Shown here: in pieces, positions 17,764 through 25,478 of the stretch | Position numbering within the stretch: position 1 is the first letter of the stretch | Layout: every line of letters starts with the position of its first letter | Assembly: GCF_947501425.1 (NCBI RefSeq) | Contig: NZ_CANMVN010000008.1 | Coordinates: 218,166 to 282,165, forward strand | Origin: an uncultured Psychroserpens sp. | GTDB lineage: Bacteria; Bacteroidota; Bacteroidia; Flavobacteriales; Flavobacteriaceae | DNA: 64,000 bases | Reading direction: 5' to 3' | Translations under genes and position numbers: made by a program | The notes under the pieces: model-generated | Told to the model about the DNA's origin: nothing | Database searches by the model: none | What the model saw: the letters and a program-made list of their open reading frames with translations, nothing else

Positions 17764-18663
17764 TTAATTATTAATAATTGAATGTCCCTCTTGAGGTAAA
17801 GATTGTTTTACAAAATCAGCAAGTGCTTGCCAATCTTTCTTCGCTTGGTTTAGATCTAATGATTCAATGACATTTACATAATCGTCAGCCGATGCACTGT
17901 TTAAATCTTCAATAACTGTTTGATAATCCAATATCATAGTATTCCATAAATCATAAAAAGATTGTAAAGGCACTTGAATAGCCTTAATATTAGAAATCAT
18001 ATGATCTACAAACTGACTTATAAAAGCATAGGCTAATACATGAGGTTTAGAATTTATCTGATTGATTTTAATGGAGACATTGATATCTAAACTGACAATG
18101 ACATTGCATGGTCCCAAAATGGTATTATTCATGAAATGATCTGTCATCACCGATTGAATTGCCAGTATTCCATCTGCATCAACCTGATCATTAGATTTAA
18201 TAGTATTAAGATCATTAGATAAAGTAGCTTGATCTGCATTAGCTTTAACAATGAAATCTTTTAATTTTTTGGTAATAGAATCTGTTACATTTTGCTGAAC
18301 CTTTAAAGCTGACAAAATCGAATCAAACAAATTGTTTATTTGTGTTTTTTGCTCTGCTGAAACATTACCATTTTCTGCACTGCTAAGTATCGATTGAATC
18401 TTTGATATATTAGATTGAAACGTTGGATTAAACGCTGTTATAGTCCTAGGAAGATGTAGTGTGGCATCTGGACATAAGACATCTAGCCAGTTTTGCGCAT
18501 GATCTTTAGTTGTCGTTATATCAACAGATATCTGCTTATACCATTGTGGTATATCCGTTAAATTAGGCACAAGAGTAACAGCTGCCTGAGCATAATTACT
18601 TATTTGTTGCGCTGCTGATATCGTATCTTTAACGTCGGAAGTTGAAAGTGATGGCTTATTCAT
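17764..18663 (-). CDS. Helical alpha-PFT-like protein C (no hydrophobic head)
   Basis: Mostly helical protein of 299 residues, third of three paralogues. The shared frame is W41-x17-W59-x5-P65-x6-P72-x9-F82, with the same spacing in its two upstream neighbours; a shared C-terminal motif is QAKKDWQAL (about 272-280). Long amphipathic helices surround a short predicted beta region near 181-208 (TILGPCNVIVSLDINVSIKI), where the other two carry long hydrophobic stretches. This fits the hydrophilic-head subunit of tripartite alpha-pore-forming toxins (as in the Ahl, Smh, Nhe and Hbl groups). No signal peptide. Toxin function is inferred from architecture, not from a recognised signature. Confidence 0.8.
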   Translation of the reverse strand: MNKPSLSTSDVKDTISAAQQISNYAQAAVTLVPNLTDIPQWYKQISVDITTTKDHAQNWLDVLCPDATLHLPRTITAFNPTFQSNISKIQSILSSAENGNVSAEQKTQINNLFDSILSALKVQQNVTDSITKKLKDFIVKANADQATLSNDLNTIKSNDQVDADGILAIQSVMTDHFMNNTILGPCNVIVSLDINVSIKINQINSKPHVLAYAFISQFVDHMISNIKAIQVPLQSFYDLWNTMILDYQTVIEDLNSASADDYVNVIESLDLNQAKKDWQALADFVKQSLPQEGHSIINN

Positions 18664-18694
18664 TGTATTGCTTTTTTACTTAATGTTATAGTGA

Positions 18695-18726
18695 AGAGTC
18701 ATATCAAATTTTATTAATATGACTCT
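18695..18726 (-). promoter_or_regulatory. Intercistronic hairpin between toxin-like genes B and C
   Basis: A perfect 10-bp stem AGAGTCATAT / ATATGACTCT with a 12-nt AT-rich loop lies in the 82-base gap after gene B. No T run follows on the minus strand, so it looks like an mRNA-stability or processing hairpin more than a terminator. Confidence 0.5.
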
Positions 18727-18745
18727 TATGAATTATAGAAAGTTG

Positions 18746-19903
18746 TTAAGCAGCCTCTGAAGAACCTGAGTCGTCCTTATTAATAGAAATTACTTTATTT
18801 ACAATAGTAGTTGCTGCAACTGCCCATTGGTTAGCATAGGTTTCTAACTGACTCCAATCTTTCTGCGCTTGTATCACATCAAGTTTCAAATCAAACCATT
18901 CTTTATTTGTAAGATCTGATGATGCTTCTTCAATTTGTGTTGCAACAGTTGATATAGATTCAGCAGTATTACTAAACCAATCTGTTAAATCCTGAAGTGA
19001 GTTTTGCATTTGTGTATTTAAATCTACTAGCTTTCCAATAGAATTATTCAATATCACTAATGACGCTACCTGCTGCTTTTCTTCGTTTAGATGCTGTGTG
19101 TCTGCAGCAAGTTTTTTACGTGCAGCGTTTAACTTTGGAATATACACAGCAAGAACAGCTGCAAATTGAATAGCTGCAGCAGCCATGATAAGACCTCCAA
19201 TAACCATTGCAATTGGAGCCGCTGGTCCAGATGCAGCTGCACCTAATCCAAGAACAGATACTCCTACAAAAAGTCCAACACCAGCAGCTATTCCTGATGC
19301 AGTTATCGCAGCTTGGTCAGCAGCTATATTAGCATTGTCTGTTGCAATGTCTCCTTGTAAACCAATGATTAGGTTTTGATCATCTAAGATTGCCTTTTGA
19401 ATAGAGTTTACACCCGATGTTAGTGCTTTGTTATCAGTATCAGAATTTGCTTTAAAAGTATCAAAATCCTTTTTCACAGCTGCAAGCGCATCGCTTTCTG
19501 CTCCGATATGCTTACTTATCCAATTTAGACTTTCTACAATGGTTTCAATTTCTCCAGCATTAGGAACATATTGCTTCCCATCTGGTGTTGTTTTATTCAA
19601 AATATCTAGTATCTGATCTGTACCTGTACCAAATCTTGAAGCCATATTAGATATAGAGTGTGGAAAATGACTTGTAATACCAGGTTCTACTGTTGTTTGC
19701 CAAGGAGCTACATGTTTCTTTGCTGCGTCTAAGTGTTTGCTTAATTCATCGTACCAGCTTGGTTTTGGATCAATGGCATGAATTTGTGTATGCTCAACAC
19801 CTAATACATATCCACGTATAAAAGCAAGAACACTTAGGTTTTTAGCCATATCTTCTTTTTGCTTTTTAATATTTTTTGGAACTAGTGATTTAATCTGTGT
19901 CAT
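18746..19903 (-). CDS. Helical alpha-PFT-like protein B with long hydrophobic head
   Basis: Protein of 385 residues, predicted as a long helical bundle with a membrane-inserting head. Residues about 202-254 form one continuous glycine/alanine-rich hydrophobic stretch (GVGLFVGVSVLGLGAAAS, then IAMVIGGLIMAAAAIQF), placed between two long coiled helices. This is the layout of pore-forming subunits in the Hbl/Nhe and XaxAB-type toxins. It shares W50-x17-W68-x5-P74-x6-P81-x9-F91 with its neighbours and the C-terminal motif QAQKDWSQL. The helix after the head (LNAARKKLAADTQHLNEEK) is a clear coiled coil. There is no signal peptide, so export would be nonclassical or by lysis. Best candidate for the pore-forming member. 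Confidence 0.85.
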   Translation of the reverse strand: MTQIKSLVPKNIKKQKEDMAKNLSVLAFIRGYVLGVEHTQIHAIDPKPSWYDELSKHLDAAKKHVAPWQTTVEPGITSHFPHSISNMASRFGTGTDQILDILNKTTPDGKQYVPNAGEIETIVESLNWISKHIGAESDALAAVKKDFDTFKANSDTDNKALTSGVNSIQKAILDDQNLIIGLQGDIATDNANIAADQAAITASGIAAGVGLFVGVSVLGLGAAASGPAAPIAMVIGGLIMAAAAIQFAAVLAVYIPKLNAARKKLAADTQHLNEEKQQVASLVILNNSIGKLVDLNTQMQNSLQDLTDWFSNTAESISTVATQIEEASSDLTNKEWFDLKLDVIQAQKDWSQLETYANQWAVAATTIVNKVISINKDDSGSSEAA

Positions 19904-19934
19904 AATGATATAATTTTAATTGGTTAATTGATTT

Positions 19935-20999
19935 TTAATTATTATCGAGTTTAATTGGCTCTCCAGACTTAATTGTCGTGGCAGAGATTTGAATATTCGT
20001 TGCGGTTTTTGCAATCTCACTCCATGCGTTTGCCGCTTTGGAAATCGTCTGAATTGGCAGGAGAGACTTAAAATCAGTTCCTGTGTAGATTTCTAATTCC
20101 TGAATAGCAACATCGAGTTTATCAGACTCCTCAGTCCATATAGGTCCGAGGTCAACAGAATCATGAATGGCAATTAAGGTCTTATCGAGGTTATTGAGCA
20201 TTGTGTTCATATTGGTTAACAATACAATTTGTTGATCCTCTTTATTTACTTTAACAGCAAGAGTTTTTATTCGTTTTAAGTTTTCAGCGATACGTTGCTC
20301 ATTGATAGCTACTTCAATGGCATCATAAGTGAGTCCTCCAACCGCAATTATTATTCCTACTACTGGTACTTCAGCCGAAGACGTGGCCACTAAAAATCCG
20401 TATTCTAACATTGTGTATGCCAATTCTGCTCCTCCTGTTGCCATATTAGACATTGATCCAGAGACCTTTTCGGTTTCTTCTGCAATATCCTGATACAAAA
20501 CACTAATTTGATTTTGAAGATCTAATACATCTGCACGATCTCCTGTTATTTGTTGGTTGGCTTTGTCAATCGATTCATCAATTATCTTGATATAACTTTT
20601 AAATTCTGTTGAAAACTGTGAAATATTGCTTTGTAATGTAGATGTGTTTTTATCGTAGGATACTAAATGAGATTTTAGCCATTTAAGAGCTTCAATAGCT
20701 TCCTCTTTACTAAAATCTCCAGTTAATGTTTCACATACATCTTGAAAACGGTTGCTGTATTCAATAAACATTTCAGGAATTTGACTAATAATACTTGGTT
20801 CTTTTTCATTAGACCAATTGCTTGATAATATTTTCGATTTATTAAAAGCATCCTCCAGATTTTTTATATAATCTGGTGTTGGTGAAATTGGAAGAAATCT
20901 AGAATGACTAATAGAAATAGATGCAAATCTTACAGATATTAATGATGAAAAAAAGCTCTTTAGAAGTTGTGTCGTTAATTTTATATTAGGTGCTAGCAT
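19935..20999 (-). CDS. Helical alpha-PFT-like protein A with hydrophobic hairpin
   Basis: Protein of 354 residues when started at the ATG at 20999. A longer frame would use TTG at 21026, but that codon overlaps a TAATTTTG promoter-like box, so the ATG is preferred. It carries the operon's shared frame in the form Y44-x17-W62-x5-P68-x6-P75-x9-F85. A hydrophobic hairpin of about 185-231 (GFLVATSSAEVPVVGIIIAV) sits between long helices, the second running on as IAENLKRIKTLAVKVNKED. The C-terminal motif is KAANAWSEI. It is first in a five-gene operon and has no signal peptide. The combination suggests the second membrane-inserting subunit of a tripartite toxin, by inference. Confidence 0.85.
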   Translation of the reverse strand: MLAPNIKLTTQLLKSFFSSLISVRFASISISHSRFLPISPTPDYIKNLEDAFNKSKILSSNWSNEKEPSIISQIPEMFIEYSNRFQDVCETLTGDFSKEEAIEALKWLKSHLVSYDKNTSTLQSNISQFSTEFKSYIKIIDESIDKANQQITGDRADVLDLQNQISVLYQDIAEETEKVSGSMSNMATGGAELAYTMLEYGFLVATSSAEVPVVGIIIAVGGLTYDAIEVAINEQRIAENLKRIKTLAVKVNKEDQQIVLLTNMNTMLNNLDKTLIAIHDSVDLGPIWTEESDKLDVAIQELEIYTGTDFKSLLPIQTISKAANAWSEIAKTATNIQISATTIKSGEPIKLDNN

Positions 21000-21023
21000 A
21001 ATTGAAGATATTTTTATTTCTTC

Positions 21024-21031
21024 CAAAATTA
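21024..21031 (-). promoter_or_regulatory. Putative -7 element of the toxin-like operon
   Basis: TAATTTTG on the minus strand matches TAnnTTTG and ends 24 bases before the preferred ATG. No TTG lies at the expected upstream distance, so the promoter is only half supported. Confidence 0.4.
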
Positions 21032-21220
21032 TACACTAACCCATGATCATTATAGGGTATAAATACCTGATTGTCAGATTTAGTAATAATACTTAAAACT
21101 AAATTTGACCTAAACCTATTAACGATTATTCTAATAAATTAAATGATTGAGTTTCTAAAAAATCACGAATCATCATCTTTAGATATTACATCCGTTTAGT
21201 TTATTGATGACGTAATTGTA

Positions 21221-23980
21221 TTAACTTGATTTTTTGATAAATTTTGTTTTTAATCTGTTACCTAAATAGATTAAAAGAGTGCAGAGAACTAAAGCAACTA
21301 TTAATATCCATAACCAGTCATAAGTCACAAACACTTGACTTGAATCTCCTGTTAACACTAAAGAACTCCAATAAAAAGGAGAGGCCTCACTTGTGTTTTT
21401 ATGGTTGTTTATATATGTTATTTTGGCATTTCTTAGTGCTTCAGATTTAGTGCCTCCTTCTTTAAGATTTGAATAGAATGTGGTAATTATTTCGTTTGTT
21501 GATCTTTGATTGATATCCCATAGCGAAGACACAACACTTTTAGACCCTGAATTTATAAAAGCTCTTGCTATACTCATAACGCCTTCTCCTTTTTTGAGTT
21601 CACCATGTGATGTTTTACAGGCACTCAATACTACTAAATTTGCTTTTTGGTTTTTGAAGTAAATATCATTCAGCATCAACTTTTTATCGTTAAATGAAAT
21701 CCAGGGTTTATCATTTAAAATGCCTCCATGTGTTGAGATATGAACCACCTTTGATGTTCCATATTCTTTCAGAAATAATTCTTTAGTGGCCTTTTCACGG
21801 GAAACCATAATTGTATTCAATGTCGATTCAATATTTGAGATATCACTTTTAGAAATAGTTAGGCTAGATAAGGATCTATCTTTAAAAACTGATGGGCTAA
21901 TGGCAAAGAAGTCTTTTTCAAATTCGTCTGTATACGAGATATTTAAAGAGGAGTAGGAGTAAGCATAACTTATATCACAAAAGTTGATTAAATAAGATGC
22001 TGATAACGCTTGATCCTTAGTTGTAACAAACGATTCAAAAGGCACATAATGCAACCTGTTGTCTGGGATGATGATTAGTTTTTTATCAACATATGTTTTA
22101 GAGTTGGTCTTTAGAAACGGAGATAATGAAAGATAGAGCTGATAAGATACTTCTTTAAAAAGTTGCTGATCGTTATTATCAACAAAAGGCTTACTGATTA
22201 AATGACTATACTGATTGAGAAGGTTATGGATTTTAGAGATATTGTTCAAACGAAACACAGCTTCTGATGATTGTGTTATCAGGACAACAAAACCTTTGTC
22301 TTTACTCAACTTATATTGTAAAACTATCTCGTTTTTTTTAAGTGATTCTCGAACCATTTTAGAATCATATACTGTAATATTTTTCTTAAAACGATGATAA
22401 CTTGGGTAGGCAATTTCTAAAGAATCAATAAATCGAGTGTAATCTTGTTTTCTAGAGAACACAATATTTTGAAGACTATCAGTCAAAATGTTTTGAGCTG
22501 TTTTTTTTAGTGAAAATAGATTATCTTCAGCTTTTTTAATCCCATTGATAAGATCGTATTCACGGTTGATCAAATGTTCAGGAAGATTTACCAATGCTTT
22601 GGCTTTACTGGTTGTTATATTCTCTAATAGGAGAATGGCTTTGCTCTTTTCAATATAATAAAAAGCCTCTTTAGGTTTATTTAAAAGATAAGCAGCTTCG
22701 GTAGCATTTAAATAGAAGTTTGAAGCTTCCTCTCTCCAAAACAATTTTGAAAAATCTTCTCTACTCTCAAAATAAATGATGTCTGCAATCTGATCAGACA
22801 ACCCATATATATTCAAAGCTAATTCTAAATACTTAGTCTGAAATTCGTTATCATTGATCAACAACAACATATTGGCCTTATCAATAAGGTAACCTAATAG
22901 GTCAACTTTATTATCAACAGCATTTAACGATTTGATATCGGGAACATCAAAAACACTCCTATTTTCAATTTGAAGTAAGGTAGAAACCGCAAGATTGTAA
23001 TATGATAGCGCCTGTTCATAGTTGTTTGACTCTTTGTATACATCGGCTAGATTATTGTATAAAGAGGCTTTCTTCTGATGGTTATCATTGATGTAAGGCA
23101 TAGCAGAGAGTAGTTTTTCTTCTGCAACCTCCAAATTATTCTCTTTTCTGTAAGCTATTCCTAAATTGATAAGTGATTTTGATATGTTTAATGAATCTGA
23201 TAACGTTTTAGATAATTCTAATGATCTTGTATATTTCTTTTTAGCATTGTCATAATCTTTTATACAGTCAAAGAAAGCACCAGCATTTAGCTCTTTCTTT
23301 AGAATATCCTCATCATCAAATTCGTACACTTTACCGATATCATCAAAACGGACAATAATATCAAAAACATCATCCTGAAGTTTCGGATCATCTAATTTCA
23401 CATAAACATCTAAAAGATTGATTAACGTTCGTCCCTCTTCTTTTAACTCCTCGTATTCTTTAAATATATAGATGGCCTTGTTGTAATGGGCAATGGCCTC
23501 CTTAAAATCCCCTAAATCATTATACGAATTCCCAAGGAACCTGTACACAACTGCTTGGCGGACATTTTCAGAAGGATGTTTTTTTAAGAACTCCTTACCA
23601 TGTAGAATCGACTTACTGTAGGCACCTTTCAAATACGATAGAAAAACAAGGTTTTTATCATTCTTAAGATAAAAATTGGTCGTGTCGTTTAAAGTCTCAC
23701 CAATGGTTCTAATTTTTTTAGCATAATTAATAGCGAGATCAACATTTGTCTTGTAAAACGCTAAGAGAAGTTCATAATAGGTATGTGCTAATTCATTTTG
23801 ATCGAAATCAAGTTTTGACTTCGTTACTAAGCTGTCTAAAAGTTTTTGTTTACCAAACTTATCTAAATCCTTAGTTTCACTTAACGCTCGGTAAATTTCT
23901 AATGGTGTTTGAGTATTTTGAGCAAGCAGCACACCTGAACAAAATAGAAAAACAATAGCAAAATAAAATTTGCGAAACAT
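21221..23980 (-). CDS. Periplasmic TPR-CHAT domain protein (caspase-like peptidase)
   Basis: Protein of 919 residues with a signal peptide (about 1-21, ends LLAQ), TPR repeats over about 60-470 (for example AIAHYNKAIYIF, ALSYYNLAVSTL), a linker helix region, and a C-terminal CHAT domain over about 600-880. The caspase-like dyad is intact: H751 in ISTHGG and C788 in VLSACKTSHGE. A final membrane helix (about 892-907) with a basic tail anchors it, leaving TPR and CHAT in the periplasm. CHAT proteins are caspase-related cysteine peptidases in several bacterial pathways. It lies downstream of the S8 protease and secreted protein, and 221 bases upstream of the toxin-like operon on the same strand. 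Substrates are unknown. Confidence 0.9.
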   Translation of the reverse strand: MFRKFYFAIVFLFCSGVLLAQNTQTPLEIYRALSETKDLDKFGKQKLLDSLVTKSKLDFDQNELAHTYYELLLAFYKTNVDLAINYAKKIRTIGETLNDTTNFYLKNDKNLVFLSYLKGAYSKSILHGKEFLKKHPSENVRQAVVYRFLGNSYNDLGDFKEAIAHYNKAIYIFKEYEELKEEGRTLINLLDVYVKLDDPKLQDDVFDIIVRFDDIGKVYEFDDEDILKKELNAGAFFDCIKDYDNAKKKYTRSLELSKTLSDSLNISKSLINLGIAYRKENNLEVAEEKLLSAMPYINDNHQKKASLYNNLADVYKESNNYEQALSYYNLAVSTLLQIENRSVFDVPDIKSLNAVDNKVDLLGYLIDKANMLLLINDNEFQTKYLELALNIYGLSDQIADIIYFESREDFSKLFWREEASNFYLNATEAAYLLNKPKEAFYYIEKSKAILLLENITTSKAKALVNLPEHLINREYDLINGIKKAEDNLFSLKKTAQNILTDSLQNIVFSRKQDYTRFIDSLEIAYPSYHRFKKNITVYDSKMVRESLKKNEIVLQYKLSKDKGFVVLITQSSEAVFRLNNISKIHNLLNQYSHLISKPFVDNNDQQLFKEVSYQLYLSLSPFLKTNSKTYVDKKLIIIPDNRLHYVPFESFVTTKDQALSASYLINFCDISYAYSYSSLNISYTDEFEKDFFAISPSVFKDRSLSSLTISKSDISNIESTLNTIMVSREKATKELFLKEYGTSKVVHISTHGGILNDKPWISFNDKKLMLNDIYFKNQKANLVVLSACKTSHGELKKGEGVMSIARAFINSGSKSVVSSLWDINQRSTNEIITTFYSNLKEGGTKSEALRNAKITYINNHKNTSEASPFYWSSLVLTGDSSQVFVTYDWLWILIVALVLCTLLIYLGNRLKTKFIKKSS

Positions 23981-24032
23981 AGACTTTAAGCGGTTTAAAA
24001 TTTGCGTCTTTAATATAAGGATAATGATTTTA

Positions 24033-24068
24033 TAAAAAGAAAAAGAGGAGTCCGTAAACTCCTCTTTT
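24033..24068 (-). terminator. Terminator/attenuator between S8 protease and CHAT genes
   Basis: An 11-bp stem AAAAGAGGAGT / ACTCCTCTTTT with a 6-nt loop is followed on the minus strand by a T-rich run. It may limit read-through from the protease gene into the CHAT gene. Confidence 0.75.
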
Positions 24069-24117
24069 GAGTTTAAACGTAAGATTTACCTAAACTTTTA
24101 TTTAAACTGTGCTATAA

Positions 24118-25392
24118 TCAATCATCATATATATATGCTGAATATTTAATATTGAATAACTCTGCTGAATAGGTGCTGTTATTTAAAACTTGTGCCTTTA
24201 GCATTTCGGCTGACATTCCATTTTGATAGTATTTAGCACTAAAAAATGAGGTGTAAGCTGCCGAAAAAGATGTTCCGTTATAGTAAAAGGTTTCATTATC
24301 ATATACAAATGGAATATTCTCACTAACTGCCGCTATATCAACAGAATTTGTTCCGAAATTTGAAAAGTAACTCAACCCTCCTACTCCAGAGCCATTAGTT
24401 CCGTTTACAATATCGTTATAACTACCAGCCAGTCCTGTTACTGATATGATATTATTAGACTCATAAGATGATGGGTAATGTGGTTGAATATCATTATTCT
24501 GACCACTATTACCAGCTGAACACACTACTAAAATCTCGTCTTCTACTCTTTCTATAAATTTGTTTAATAATTCATACTCTTGATCATACCAGCCAAAACT
24601 CATGTTGATAATCTTGATGTTTTGTTTTTTTGTTGCATACTGAAACCCACAAAGTGCGTCAAAATAATTAATACTTCCGTTTTCATTGGCAACCTTAACG
24701 GGTAGAAGTTGATATGGTACGTTATTGTTGTCTAGGTTAGACGTTATAAGATGGCTTACAACTGTTCCATGCATGCTAGGATGATCATCATATGGATTAT
24801 TATCGTTGTCCACAAAATTCCATCCAAAACGTTCCACATAGTTGTTATCTATACAAGGATCATTCGTACTATTGTATAAATAGCTATCTGAGAACCCATC
24901 GTAATAATAATTTATTCCTGTATCTAAGACTGCAATGGTTATATTTTGATTTACATCAACTATTTGAGATAAGGCATTATCCAAAACTCCTGACGGATTA
25001 AAATTAAATGCAAACTGATCAGGCTCTATACTAATTATAGGGTTTAGATCTACACCTTCAATCTCTTCATCAACTTTAGCAGTTTCCTTTTTCTCTTCAA
25101 TATTTATTCCATTACCAGTACTACCAGTAAAAATCCATAACTCCAGATTTTCCTCTGCACAATTACATTGTTTGTAATCTGTTATACCATACTCCAATCG
25201 TTTTTGCTGCTTCTCAAGCTCTGTAGTTCCTTCAGGATATAAAATTATCAGTTCACTACTTGCACTTGCTCCTTTTGTTAATATGGTTCGGTTCTTTACA
25301 TTTTCAATATTGTCTTCTATCAAGTTTTCTTTTTCGCAGCTACAAACAAATGCAAAAATAAATACGCATAAAATTCTTAATATATGTTTCAT
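24118..25392 (-). CDS. S8 family subtilisin-like serine protease lipoprotein
   Basis: Subtilase of 424 residues. The N-terminus (MKHILRILCVFIFAFVCSC) ends in a plausible lipobox with C19, so a lipoprotein is likely. A propeptide-like segment covers about 40-130. The catalytic triad is complete: D157 in AVLDTGI, H208 in MHGTVVSH and S375 in NGTSFSA, with oxyanion N295 in SAGNSG. There is no sorting domain. It lies between the CHAT gene and a T9SS protein on the same strand, each boundary carrying a hairpin. Likely role: proteolytic processing at the cell envelope, for which the secreted neighbour or the CHAT protein could be substrates (inference). Confidence 0.9.
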   Translation of the reverse strand: MKHILRILCVFIFAFVCSCEKENLIEDNIENVKNRTILTKGASASSELIILYPEGTTELEKQQKRLEYGITDYKQCNCAEENLELWIFTGSTGNGINIEEKKETAKVDEEIEGVDLNPIISIEPDQFAFNFNPSGVLDNALSQIVDVNQNITIAVLDTGINYYYDGFSDSYLYNSTNDPCIDNNYVERFGWNFVDNDNNPYDDHPSMHGTVVSHLITSNLDNNNVPYQLLPVKVANENGSINYFDALCGFQYATKKQNIKIINMSFGWYDQEYELLNKFIERVEDEILVVCSAGNSGQNNDIQPHYPSSYESNNIISVTGLAGSYNDIVNGTNGSGVGGLSYFSNFGTNSVDIAAVSENIPFVYDNETFYYNGTSFSAAYTSFFSAKYYQNGMSAEMLKAQVLNNSTYSAELFNIKYSAYIYDD

Positions 25393-25423
25393 TGTTGTTT
25401 AGTTTAAATTAATGTGTTTAGGT

Positions 25424-25463
25424 AAAAAATAAGTTTCGGTTTGATAAAATACCAAACCGAAAC
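25424..25463 (-). terminator. Terminator after the 782-residue T9SS gene
   Basis: A perfect 11-bp stem GTTTCGGTTTG / CAAACCGAAAC with a 9-nt loop is followed on the minus strand by TTATTTTTT. Confidence 0.8.
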
Positions 25464-25478
25464 TCTCTTACAAAATAG

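Noticed and set aside
20997..21026. TTG start nine codons upstream for toxin-like protein A
   Set aside because: The codon overlaps a TAATTTTG promoter-like box; the ATG at 20999 is more plausible.
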